DNA of 11,880 nt from HGM04593 sp045578665 (GCA_045578665.1 JAZNKR010000159.1:1-11880); one strand, 5' to 3'; shown: positions 1-7,297, counted from the first letter of the stretch. Numbers and translations are program-made. The notes: generated from the sequence alone by a model not told the origin.

Positions 1-126
1 GTGAATATAATCCTTGCAGCGGCTGCATATAACTTCAAAAGAGCTATGAAAGCTCTTTTATTACTCATGCAAAAAATCAGAGAAATCCTAATTACTGATA
101 GAATTTCTCTGAAAATGAATTTTTAA
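1..126 (+). CDS. IS5-type transposase, C-terminal fragment (cut by window edge)
   Basis: An open frame enters from the left edge and ends at TAA 124-126, giving the last 41 residues of a protein. It contains the stretch NIILAAAAYNFKRAMKAL. The pattern LAAAA-[YF/W]-N-[FL]-K-R/K is typical of the extreme C-terminus of IS5-family DDE transposases, just after the catalytic Glu helix. The catalytic triad itself lies outside the window, so activity cannot be judged. A 9-bp inverted repeat (78-86 and 103-111) sits inside the last codons. The bases after the stop (GGGACGACTA, 127-136) are where the right end of the IS would be expected, but the partner end is not in view and I do not define the boundary. 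The family call rests on the C-terminal motif only. Confidence 0.6.
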   Translation: MNIILAAAAYNFKRAMKALLLLMQKIREILITDRISLKMNF

Positions 127-362
127 GGGACGACTATATATGCTGTTACTCGTAATATCTCCATTATAAATGCGGATAAACAGAGGAAACATCTACGAAC
201 TGCTATAGTAAAATGCCATTCAGAAGGATAAGGATTGAAAAAAGTTTGTAGTACCCAAAGCCACAATTGAAAAGCGGCAAATGACTGACAGACAAAAGAA
301 TCATCTGATGATAAGCAAAGTTGGGTTAAATACCGTTTACTAGAGCTGATATATAAAAAGTT
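127..362. other. Intergenic stretch with no recognisable gene
   Basis: This is AT-rich sequence between the transposase stop and the orphan terminator. I found no reading frame with recognisable protein features on either strand, no tRNA and no clear promoter. The first 10-20 bases may belong to the right end of the insertion sequence. The rest may be decayed DNA left by earlier insertions. Confidence 0.4.
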
Positions 363-395
363 CGCGGTAGCACCGACATTGTCGGTGCTACCGCG
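363..395 (-). terminator. Strong intrinsic terminator without an intact gene
   Basis: There are two perfect 16-bp arms (363-378 and 380-395) around a single central base, GC-rich, beginning CGCGGTAGCACC. On the minus strand the stem is followed by AACTTTTTATAT, so it reads as a Rho-independent terminator for minus-strand transcription. The minus-strand sequence just before the stem (AAAATAA, then TGAACATT nine bases later) resembles the end of the M60 gene and its own terminator near 2374-2397. No intact minus-strand gene lies upstream of it here; the nearest DNA is the repeat at 429-451 and the DUF2442 relic on the opposite strand. It therefore looks like the 3' end of a lost gene. Confidence 0.75.
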
Positions 396-428
396 ATAAA
401 TGTTCAGTGGTTAGATTATTTTGTTTGC

Positions 429-451
429 AATAAAATTTAAACAGCTTCTTA
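429..451. repeat. Lone copy of the 23-bp foldback-element end repeat
   Basis: This 23-bp stretch matches 7202-7224 at 22 of 23 positions (the T at 438 corresponds to C at 7211). It is also the near-complement of 7032-7054. It carries the core AAACAGCTTC followed by TTA, as do the ends of the element at 7032-7224. No opposite-facing partner is seen within the first 660 bases, so it is a solo end or the remnant of a deleted element. It lies directly next to the orphan terminator. Confidence 0.6.
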
Positions 452-469
452 TGTCATATACTACTGACC

Positions 470-655
470 ATGAACCTATACATATATAGTCATGTGGTTA
501 AAGGATATGCAAAAGCAAAATTCACAATATTCCCTGTGAAATTATTGCAGATTATCAGCGTTTGAAATGGGCTACACCGGAACAGCGTGCCAATTATACT
601 TGATGATTACGGCATACATTGGGAGGATATCGATGAAGATTTAGAAGCCATATAA
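470..655 (+). pseudogene. DUF2442 domain protein, frameshifted remnant
   Basis: Three consecutive frame segments add up to a DUF2442-like small protein. From ATG 470 the frame reads MNLYIYSHVVKGYAKAKFTI and continues to a Pro-Val at 533-538. From 538 another frame gives EIIADYQRLKWATPEQRANY and then Thr, and hits two TGA stops at 601 and 604. From 602 a third frame gives DDYGIHWEDIDEDLEAI, ending at TAA 653-655. The pattern ATPEQRxNY followed by GIHWxDIDEDL is the hallmark of DUF2442, often the partner of a DUF4160 protein in small toxin-antitoxin-like pairs; no DUF4160 gene is visible here. At least two small indels break the frame, assuming the sequence is correct. It converges on the DUF389 gene, with only 8 bases between the stop codons. 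Confidence 0.65.
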
Positions 656-677
656 CGGCGATGTTAGTTTATCGCCG
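656..677 (-). terminator. Hairpin overlapping the DUF389 stop codon
   Basis: There are 7-bp perfect GC-rich arms, CGGCGAT (656-662) and ATCGCCG (671-677), with an 8-base loop. The loop contains the TAA stop of the DUF389 gene (complement of 664-666). The minus-strand transcript continues TTATATGG, a weak U tract, so termination may be partial. Because it lies between two convergent stops it could serve both directions. Confidence 0.5.
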
Positions 678-2007
678 CATTATATACCTCTATGTAGTCG
701 GACTGTAGTCTAGCCTTAACCCAGTTTTTGAATTGTTCAAGTGTGACCATGCTCATCAATGTATCTGTATTCACCTTGATAATGATACTAGGTGATACCT
801 TGTGGCTGTCAATGGCTACATGGGCACCTTGCCCAATATATAGGTGCTTTATTTCGGGGTATATGGCCGCAATCTCATCAGCTATCTGCGTATATGGCAA
901 TTCTTCTTTTTTCGCAGCATTGAGTTCATTTCTCAAGTGCCCGATGGTTGACTCATATTGTTCTATTTTAGAATCCAGCCTTTCATATACACCCTTGAAT
1001 GTTTCCTCGCTGCCCTGCCGGTTGTGAGTGATGTATTCCTTTATTATTATTTGCTCTTCACTGATACCGTGCTCTTTGGCATACACATATAGATTGTTCC
1101 TTACGTTATCGTTTAGGGTTTCTCCTGTCATGAAGATTTTGAGTACAGAGCCATCCTTATGGTCAATTTGGTAGTCGTATATAAAGCTGTTTCCAATCGA
1201 ACGGTGTGCTTCAATAAACCTTGAAACCTTCTTGTCGAAATTATTCTGCTTGACCAGTACAACGGCCGACCAAATGCTCGGTATCAGAAATACAATAATC
1301 AGAAGAGTTGTCATCTTCTGTGTCTTCAATCCAAATCCTTGGTCTGTATATTCTGTTTTCTTGAAACCGAAATACCGTACGAGAATATATGTAGACATTG
1401 TGATGAATAGGCAATTGATACAGAACAGATAGAGCGCGCCGAGGAATGCTATGAAGTTACCTGACGCCAATCCGTATCCGGCTGTACACAGCGGTGGCAT
1501 CAGTGCAGTTGCAATGGCTACCCCTGAGAATACAGTTCCCTTTTCTTTCCTGCACTGTTCGAAGATGCCGGCAAAGCCTCCGAACAGGGCAATCATCACA
1601 TCAAATATAGTGGGGCTTGTCCTCGCAAGTAGCTCTGTAGGGTTACTGAGACTCAGCGGTGTGATTGCAAAGTAAAGCAATGAGACGATGAGGCTGATTG
1701 AGACCATGACAAGAAGGTTCTTGCCCGAATATTTCAAAAGGCCGATGTCGTTTATTCCAAGTCCAAGACCCAGGCCGAATATTGGGCCCATGAGGGGAGA
1801 TATAAGCATGGCTCCAATGATGACGGGGGTAGAATTTACATTCAGACCCACAGATGCAATAATAATTGCAATAGCAAGAATCCATGCATTTGGCCCCTTG
1901 AATTCCACATTGTTTCTTATGGAGCGTTCTGCTGCATCAGTGTCGATATGTGTATCTGTATCTGCAACTTCGCGAATCAGTTCTGTTAATCTTTTTAAAA
2001 CGTTCAT
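664..2007 (-). CDS. DUF389 family membrane protein
   Basis: This 447-residue protein is of unknown biochemical function, located in the inner membrane. Residues 1-40 are hydrophilic. About seven hydrophobic segments follow, near 41-58, 60-84, 97-117, 134-150, 159-180, 184-212 and 232-252. Two stretches are typical of DUF389: VIIGAMLISPLMGP (62-75) and GVAIATALMPPLCTAGYGL (162-180). The remaining ~190 residues are soluble and include a likely coiled coil at about 340-366 (ERLDSKIEQYESTIGHL); similar C-terminal extensions occur in Bacteroidales members. The ATG at 2007 is supported by a TATTTTTG box 23 bp upstream. The gene stands alone: 384 bp separate it from the M60 gene on the same strand, and it converges on the DUF2442 relic. 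The family assignment is secure; a transport or envelope-sensing role would be a guess. Confidence 0.9.
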   Translation of the reverse strand: MNVLKRLTELIREVADTDTHIDTDAAERSIRNNVEFKGPNAWILAIAIIIASVGLNVNSTPVIIGAMLISPLMGPIFGLGLGLGINDIGLLKYSGKNLLVMVSISLIVSLLYFAITPLSLSNPTELLARTSPTIFDVMIALFGGFAGIFEQCRKEKGTVFSGVAIATALMPPLCTAGYGLASGNFIAFLGALYLFCINCLFITMSTYILVRYFGFKKTEYTDQGFGLKTQKMTTLLIIVFLIPSIWSAVVLVKQNNFDKKVSRFIEAHRSIGNSFIYDYQIDHKDGSVLKIFMTGETLNDNVRNNLYVYAKEHGISEEQIIIKEYITHNRQGSEETFKGVYERLDSKIEQYESTIGHLRNELNAAKKEELPYTQIADEIAAIYPEIKHLYIGQGAHVAIDSHKVSPSIIIKVNTDTLMSMVTLEQFKNWVKARLQSDYIEVYNAAIN

Positions 2008-2312
2008 AGTAATGTTTTCTTCAATGTTGCAAAAATAGTTATTTTTTTGTTATTCGGATAAGTTCTGTAAGTTTTCAGCATTTCCCGTTGCAGGGAAAAT
2101 AGTTCGGGGGTATCGAACTTTAAGCATTTGTTGAGCACGTTTCCATCTCTGTCGAGCGTCTCGTAGTGTGGAATGCTTGCGAACTGATTTGAAGCAAAAA
2201 GACGGGCAAGACGACAGGTCTGATGCTTAAAACTTGCCGATGTCTGCAAGAAATGCGGTAAATAGCATGCTGATGACAAACTTGCCTTGTCGATAGGGCA
2301 TTGCTTGTTCAA
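2004..2312 (-). other. Possible relic or unrecognised small ORF
   Basis: A frame without stops runs from a TTG at 2310-2312 to TGA 2004-2006, whose last bases overlap the DUF389 ATG as ATGA. The second half reads like a real protein (for example HYETLDRDGNVLNKCLKF, then DTPELFSLQREMLKTYR) with codon choice similar to the neighbours. However, there is no ATG before the Met in EMLKTYR, the first ~45 residues are cysteine-rich and unconvincing, and I recognise no family. The DUF389 -7 box lies inside its 3' end. It may be the C-terminal part of a decayed gene, or chance. Apart from this and the flanking signals, the 384-bp interval 2008-2391 holds nothing I can name. Confidence 0.25.
2030..2037 (-). 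promoter_or_regulatory. -7 box of the DUF389 promoter
   Basis: The minus strand reads TATTTTTG, a perfect match to the Bacteroidetes -7 consensus TAnnTTTG, 22 bp before the ATG. No clear TTTG -33 motif lies 19-22 bases further upstream, so this is a half-supported promoter. No Shine-Dalgarno sequence is present, as expected in this phylum. Confidence 0.5.
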
Positions 2313-2346
2313 GGATAACAGCGGTCCTCCTTGTCCGGTATATAGA

Positions 2347-2373
2347 AACCGCGGTTGCAGTGCAACCGCGGTT
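2347..2373 (-). terminator. Terminator of the M60 peptidase gene
   Basis: There are perfect 13-bp arms (2347-2359 and 2361-2373; AACCGCGGTTGCA and its complement) around one base, 18 bp beyond the M60 stop codon. The minus-strand continuation TTTCTATATA is moderately U-rich. The approach sequence TGAACATTAACCGCGGT resembles that of the orphan terminator at 363-395, which suggests the two have a common origin. Confidence 0.7.
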
Positions 2374-2391
2374 AATGTTCAGGGGGTGGGG

Positions 2392-5300
2392 TTATTTTAC
2401 CTCTTTTACGATTACCTTCTTATTGTTGACAATGTAGATGCCGGGAGCGGTTATCTTCTCAATCTTGCGGCCGGTGAGGTCGTAGATGGTATTTGCTGTC
2501 TCCTCGGCTTCAATCTCTTCGATGCCTGTCGAAGCGTCGTAGTAGAGCTTGAATGTAGTGGCGCTGTTGCTTGAACCGGGCAATGCCTTGATGTTGATTT
2601 CGAACGGTGCCATTGTGCCGGCCTGTGTAGCCTTGTTGTACTTGTCGTTGCTGCCTTTGATGTAGGTGCTAATCTTGTAGTCTGTTCCTACATACGATGC
2701 AACAAGATAGTCGGTAGAGAAACTCTCTTTGCTGCTTGTCTCAATTGTTACATTCGATGCTGTGGCAATGATGCTCTCTCCGTTGGCAACTGCGAACATG
2801 GGGGTGTTCTTTGCAAATTCGGTGTATGCCAATGTGAGGGTATTAACATCGTCCACTTTGCCGAATGTGGCGGGCATTGCGGTTGTTACCTTGTTTGTGG
2901 GTACGAACGGCAGCATGATGGCTCTTATGCCCTCGCCTTCAGTATTCTCGTCGGTGTAGGTTATGTCGGTGGCTGTGAAGCTTTCGGGAATGTAATATAC
3001 CGATTGGTTGTTGATGTTCATAGCCTTGCACACACCGTTCTTATCCACTACGTTGCTTCCGGCTGCTGCGGCACTTTCGGCGTCGAGGCTTGTGTAGTAG
3101 ATGGTGTTGCTTGCACCTGACTGCTCTTTGCTCTTCTCTATTATGAGGGCTGCATTGGCTGTTGTTCTGAGGTCGACATACGAAGTTGTGGTTGCCCCGC
3201 CAACATAAATGTTGCTCTCATCGGTCGCGGGCTTGCCATAAACTATTCTGCCGTAGCTGTCGCCGTTGGTTGATGCAAGGAGGGCGATGTCGCTCTTGAA
3301 TGCCTCCACAAGACGGTAGTAGTTTGCTTTTGCGTTAAGTTTGGGGTAGGTGCCTGTGCCGAAGATGTAACTGCTGCCGTTACCGATGGTAAATGCCAAT
3401 TTGGCAGTGTCGAGCGAGAGAGTGTAGGGCTGTGCCTCGCCTCCACCCATAGCCTCAATGTTTGAAGTGCCGAAGATGGCGCAACCGCTGCCGGCATTGA
3501 ATATGTAGTATTCGTTGGCATTGCCGGTGGGGATGAATGCCCACAGCATGTAGTCGTCTGCCTCTTCGATGGATGTTTCGGTGTGCATAATGTAGTTGAG
3601 GTATCTTTTTGTCGAACGCTCAACGCTGAGGTACTTGTCGCTCTCGTTATACTGCAAGTAGTACCATGTGATGCCGTTGCTGATGTCTGCCGACGGGTAA
3701 CGGGGTATTATTGCGTATGCAGCGACGACTGCTTCTGTTGCAGTCTGAAGTTTCTCTGCTGCCGAAGCATAGTCCTCGATGTTCTCGGTAGAGAGTATGC
3801 TCGCTGCGTTGCCATTCTCTGCTATGAGTCTCTTGACAAGGTCGCTGAGGTTATCGCTCTTGGCTATTACTCCTTCGTTGAATACATAGTTGCCGTTGGC
3901 AAGTTCGTTGGCGTCCAAAACATCGGATATTATGCTGTCTGCTGCTGCAATGGCATCTGTCAGCAGTTTGGTGTCGTGGGCTGTCTGGTTATCCTCGACT
4001 CTTCTGATAATCCACCAGCTGTCTTGCGATGTGTATGCCTTGCCTTCGATGCTGTTGTCGCTGTTGTATCCTATGCAGGAGCCGTGAACATTGTCGAGCT
4101 CCATGTAGTGGTAGCCGTTCTCCAGCGATACGATGCGGAACTTGGCTGCATTGGTTGCACTTGTAGTGGTGGTTGCAGGGTCGCCACCGGGCATGCTTGC
4201 AATGTAGATGCCGTTCTTGCTCTTGATGCAGTAGAGGCTGTCGTCCTCTGTCTCAAATGCCCACTTCTTGTTGTTCTGCGAATTGCCGCCCTTCTCTGAC
4301 TTGAGTACCGAACCCGATGCGCTGAGCGATGTTGTGGTATTGCTCTTGGGGATGATTGTGTAGAAGTCGAGGGGATTGATCTTTATCAAAGCATTGGATT
4401 TGTATATATTCTCCAACTCCTCATCGATGAGAGTAAGGTAATCGCCAAAGGTATGTGCGCTCTGGTCGTCGTTGTTGATGGCAGCCTGTGCCGAATCTTT
4501 CAACTGGTTGAGACGCACCATCTTGCCGGGGCGGTAGCTTCCCACCTTTGTGCCGTTTTTGTCGGTGTTCTTCACATAGTGGTCGGTTACTTTGAGGGCA
4601 TATTTGAGGGCCTCTTTCTGTGCGCTTTCGCCTGTCTCGGCATAGGGCTTGAGAACCACTTCGTCGCCGTCGCCTTCGGCTGCAACAATCTTAAGACCGG
4701 GGTCGGTAGCAAGCTCTTCGGGGATGGTGAACTTGTACTTGTTGGACAGCGCCTTGTATTCGCCCTTGCCGTTGTAGACCTTGAAGCCTACCGCGCCTGT
4801 GCCTTTCTCTATGATGATGCTCTTGCCTACTTTGGTGTAACTATATCCGATGGCTTCGGGTGCGGTCTCGCGGTTGTAGTATGTGTACTGTCCCACATCG
4901 CCGCACTGGCCTACAGCGTAGTCGCTTTTGAGTTTGTTGCCGCTGCCGCCGTCAGTTCTTGCGATGGGTTCTATGCGGTCCTCGATGAACTCGATGGCAG
5001 GAGCCTTGCGGCTGTATGATGCCATCTTCTTGAGTGTCTTGTCTATCATCGCTTGTGTGACGGTAAGGTCGTGGTTTGTATTCTCCTTGCAGGCAAGCTG
5101 CTTCATCTGGTGGAAGAATCCCCACACCTTGAAGAAGTTTGTCAGGTCCATGTCTGCGGCCTCGCAACACTTCTCGGCAAAGTGAAGGATGTCCTTGTTG
5201 CCCTGTACGTGGGTGGGCGAGGGGTCGATGCCGTCTTCGCGCAGCAGAGCGAACAGTTTGGGGTAGAACTCAGTGTCGTTGCCGGCCAAGTGGAAGTAGA

Positions 5301-6990
5301 GATACAGCTGCCACCACATTCTCATCTTCACCTCTCCCAGGATGGTGGGCCATGCCTTACCCTCTGCATAGTCGTGGAAGAGTTTGCCGATGGTGTCGCC
5401 GCGCGACATGTATTTGCCCATCTTGTGCATTGTGAGGTTGGCATAGAAGTTGGCGCTGAATTCGCTTGTACCCATAACCTCTATAGAAGCCTGGTTGAAG
5501 TGGCCTACCTCATGTCCGGGGCCCCACACGTTGTCGTGGTTGGACATAAGATTGTTGAAGTTGAGTATCTTGTATATCTGCTTTACATGGTACTGTGTGC
5601 GGTATGCAGTAGATGCCATGTAGGTTTTGTTGTCGTCGAGGGTAATGGCACAGTGGAGGTTGTTGAACTTCACTCCATATATGCCTTTGTCCCAGCCCAT
5701 AATCTCGTGGTCCCAGCGTAGCATGTCGTCCCACCAGTTGATGGCGTCGGTGATGGTCTCCCGGCAGCAGTTGCTTGCTGTTATCCACTGTCTCTCCATG
5801 TGGTAGATGTTGCGGTCGCCCTTTACCTGAATCACGGGGTGAGTGGCAAGGTTGCGTGTGATGTCGCGCCAGTCCTCATCGGTGTGCACGCCCTTCTCGA
5901 AGAAGCCGTTTACGATACCGTTCTCAATGTGAATCTTTATGTTGGGGTAGTCGGCGAGCACCTTGCCGCTGTCGTGTGTGTTTACATCGTAGCGCACGAA
6001 GAGGGTGGAGTTATTGAAACTTACAGGGATGATGTTGAGACCCACCTTAAGCGTGTCGAGCGTGCCGCTTGTGTTTGTGCTGAGCACCTCTTCGAGTCCG
6101 AGGAATGCACCATCCTTTATTTCGCCCTCAACGAACACATAGATAAGTTCGTGTCCGTTGGCGTAGATGCCGGTGGGGTTGTTGAGCCTTGAATATTGGT
6201 TGGTCTGTAGTTTCTTGTACCACTTGTCGGCGTCGGAGTATGCCTTGTACTCTCTCACACGGAACTCCTTCTCGCGCTTGCCCCATGTGCTGTTCTTTAT
6301 CTTCAGTGCCATGTTCTGCATATCTTCGGGCAGCTCTTTTACGGCCTCAAGGAGCTCGCTGTCGCTCATGGCTGCGTACTCTGCCTTAAGCTCGCTGCAC
6401 GAGCGGTCGGTGAAAATCTCGGAAAGCACGCCGTTGTACTTCTCGGCGTTGTTGATTATCTGCTGCTTGCCGTAGAAGATTTCCTGCTGTTCGGTAAGTA
6501 CATCGATGCTTACGCCTGCATCCTCGAATACCCATTCCGAAGATTCGGGCTCTGTTGCAGACGGAGTCCATACTACCAACTGGCTCGATGGGCTTGCGTG
6601 GAAGCAACGTGTTCCGTTGGACGATGTGAAGATGTTGTAGAATTTCTTGTCCTTCGCGTGGTTCTTGATGAAGAACTCCTTGGGTGTGTCTGCCATTCTG
6701 AAGAGCTCGGACATCTGTGTGGCATACTGTATGTACTTGCCGGTGAGTCCGTTCTTGATGTAGACGCTGTTGCTGCCTGCTTTTTCGAGAATCCACATCT
6801 GGTCGTAGGCGTTGTCGCTCTTCGTCATGGTCTCGATGATGTTAGTCTTGTAGTTGGCAGCCATGCAGTGATAGCCTCTTCCGGCATTGAGAATGCGGTA
6901 GACTTTTCCGGGTTCGGGTTCAACATACTGCCCCCATGCAAGGGCACAGCATAGCAATGTTGCCAGTGTCGAAAGTAATAGTTTTTTCAT
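2392..6990 (-). CDS. Secreted M60-family (enhancin-like) zinc metallopeptidase
   Basis: This 1532-residue exported protein is a probable glycoprotein or mucin peptidase. Residues 1-20 form a Sec signal peptide (MKKLLLSTLATLLCCALAWG) without a good lipobox. About 22-160 is a first beta-trefoil/ricin-like region (YRILNAGRGYHC, then a YDQMWILEK segment). About 165-260 is charged and helical. About 265-600 is the M60 region: it opens with PTGIYANGHELIYVFVEGE, and GPGHEVGHFNQ supplies the zinc ligands H493 and H497 with catalytic E494. E510 in TSEFSANF fits the downstream Glu ligand of the M60 motif. Two more trefoil-like regions follow at about 870-990 and 1100-1230, each with a Trp motif (NNKKWAFETEDD, YMLWAFIPTGN). 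The last ~45 residues (IYDLTGRKIEKITAPGIYIV, then a Lys-rich end) resemble Bacteroidales C-terminal secretion/anchoring tails of type IX-like form. Characterised gut Bacteroides M60 enzymes cut O-glycosylated mucin-type proteins; that substrate is inferred here. The gene is flanked by its own promoter candidate and terminator. Confidence 0.9.
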   Translation of the reverse strand: MKKLLLSTLATLLCCALAWGQYVEPEPGKVYRILNAGRGYHCMAANYKTNIIETMTKSDNAYDQMWILEKAGSNSVYIKNGLTGKYIQYATQMSELFRMADTPKEFFIKNHAKDKKFYNIFTSSNGTRCFHASPSSQLVVWTPSATEPESSEWVFEDAGVSIDVLTEQQEIFYGKQQIINNAEKYNGVLSEIFTDRSCSELKAEYAAMSDSELLEAVKELPEDMQNMALKIKNSTWGKREKEFRVREYKAYSDADKWYKKLQTNQYSRLNNPTGIYANGHELIYVFVEGEIKDGAFLGLEEVLSTNTSGTLDTLKVGLNIIPVSFNNSTLFVRYDVNTHDSGKVLADYPNIKIHIENGIVNGFFEKGVHTDEDWRDITRNLATHPVIQVKGDRNIYHMERQWITASNCCRETITDAINWWDDMLRWDHEIMGWDKGIYGVKFNNLHCAITLDDNKTYMASTAYRTQYHVKQIYKILNFNNLMSNHDNVWGPGHEVGHFNQASIEVMGTSEFSANFYANLTMHKMGKYMSRGDTIGKLFHDYAEGKAWPTILGEVKMRMWWQLYLYFHLAGNDTEFYPKLFALLREDGIDPSPTHVQGNKDILHFAEKCCEAADMDLTNFFKVWGFFHQMKQLACKENTNHDLTVTQAMIDKTLKKMASYSRKAPAIEFIEDRIEPIARTDGGSGNKLKSDYAVGQCGDVGQYTYYNRETAPEAIGYSYTKVGKSIIIEKGTGAVGFKVYNGKGEYKALSNKYKFTIPEELATDPGLKIVAAEGDGDEVVLKPYAETGESAQKEALKYALKVTDHYVKNTDKNGTKVGSYRPGKMVRLNQLKDSAQAAINNDDQSAHTFGDYLTLIDEELENIYKSNALIKINPLDFYTIIPKSNTTTSLSASGSVLKSEKGGNSQNNKKWAFETEDDSLYCIKSKNGIYIASMPGGDPATTTTSATNAAKFRIVSLENGYHYMELDNVHGSCIGYNSDNSIEGKAYTSQDSWWIIRRVEDNQTAHDTKLLTDAIAAADSIISDVLDANELANGNYVFNEGVIAKSDNLSDLVKRLIAENGNAASILSTENIEDYASAAEKLQTATEAVVAAYAIIPRYPSADISNGITWYYLQYNESDKYLSVERSTKRYLNYIMHTETSIEEADDYMLWAFIPTGNANEYYIFNAGSGCAIFGTSNIEAMGGGEAQPYTLSLDTAKLAFTIGNGSSYIFGTGTYPKLNAKANYYRLVEAFKSDIALLASTNGDSYGRIVYGKPATDESNIYVGGATTTSYVDLRTTANAALIIEKSKEQSGASNTIYYTSLDAESAAAAGSNVVDKNGVCKAMNINNQSVYYIPESFTATDITYTDENTEGEGIRAIMLPFVPTNKVTTAMPATFGKVDDVNTLTLAYTEFAKNTPMFAVANGESIIATASNVTIETSSKESFSTDYLVASYVGTDYKISTYIKGSNDKYNKATQAGTMAPFEINIKALPGSSNSATTFKLYYDASTGIEEIEAEETANTIYDLTGRKIEKITAPGIYIVNNKKVIVKEVK

Positions 6991-7010
6991 ATAAAGTAGT
7001 TTTTAGTTGG

Positions 7011-7025
7011 TTGCAAAGTTTGCAA
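7011..7025. promoter_or_regulatory. 15-bp perfect palindrome in the M60 leader
   Basis: TTGCAAAGTTTGCAA is a perfect 7+1+7 palindrome located 21-35 bp before the M60 start codon and 7 bp from the foldback element. It could be an operator for a dimeric regulator. On the minus strand it also contains AAACTTTG, a one-mismatch -7 box, so part of the symmetry could instead reflect a weak promoter. No regulator gene is nearby. Confidence 0.35.
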
Positions 7026-7031
7026 AACCTT

Positions 7032-7224
7032 TTAGAAGCTGTTTGAATTTTATTTCGGAATTATTTGAGAGCTATTTTGAGTAGATTTTCTTTCGCATTT
7101 TGCAGGGAATAGCGGGCTATTTCCAAAAAATAAGAAAGAAAAGATGCTGAAATAGACTCGAATAAACCGAAATGAACATCGCAAATATAGAATTATTTTC
7201 TAATAAAATTCAAACAGCTTCTTA
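7032..7224. mobile_element. 187-bp foldback (MITE-like) element with TTA flanks
   Basis: The ends are inverted copies (GAAGCTGTTTGAATTTTATT from 7035; its complement ending at 7221), each bordered by TTA (7032-7034 and 7222-7224), which fits a 3-bp target duplication. The interior is also an imperfect inverted repeat. ATTTCGG (7052-7058) pairs with CCGAAAT (7167-7173), TTATTTGAG pairs with CTCGAATAA, and TTTTCTTTC (7086-7094) pairs with 7134-7142. The apex is AATAGC-GG-GCTATT (7108-7121). Only about 28 bases (roughly 7174-7201) on the right arm have no partner. It encodes no protein. Length, terminal repeats and TTA flanks resemble non-autonomous elements moved by IS5-type transposases, but that link is inference. 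A third end copy lies at 429-451. The flanking bases 6991-7031 and 7225-7297 hold only the palindrome and AT-rich sequence, with no clear terminator for lrgB. Confidence 0.6.
7182..7214 (-). promoter_or_regulatory. Candidate M60 promoter inside the foldback element
   Basis: On the minus strand, TTTG (complement of 7211-7214) and TATATTTG (complement of 7182-7189) are separated by 21 bases, which fits the Bacteroidetes -33 TTTG / -7 TAnnTTTG arrangement. The -33 motif is part of the terminal repeat. The -7 box is in the unpaired right-arm segment. Transcription would start near 7175 and run through the hairpin into the M60 gene, giving a leader of about 185 nt. Confidence 0.5.
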
Positions 7225-7297
7225 GAATATTTATAATCTCTTTTTACCCTTTTGAGGCGGACAAATCGTTGACTGTTAGCGATATGTAAAATTATTT

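Noticed and set aside
78..111. Inverted repeat as terminator or IS end
   Set aside because: It lies inside the transposase codons, has a 16-base loop, and has no following U tract.
3583..4299. 238-codon open frame on the plus strand
   Set aside because: It is antisense to the M60 gene, Val/Cys-rich as expected from a reversed coding frame, with no recognisable motif. The same applies to the plus-strand frames at 4453-5019, 5053-5721 and 5800-6192.
6928..6990. M60 peptidase as a lipoprotein
   Set aside because: Cys14-Cys15 are preceded by T-L-L, not a lipobox, and sit inside the hydrophobic core; an ordinary signal peptide ending near residue 20 fits better.
7225..7297. Terminator directly after lrgB
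   Set aside because: The only candidate stem (ATCG...CGAT around 7268-7286) has mismatches and no convincing U tract. Termination may instead occur in the foldback element, which I could not demonstrate.
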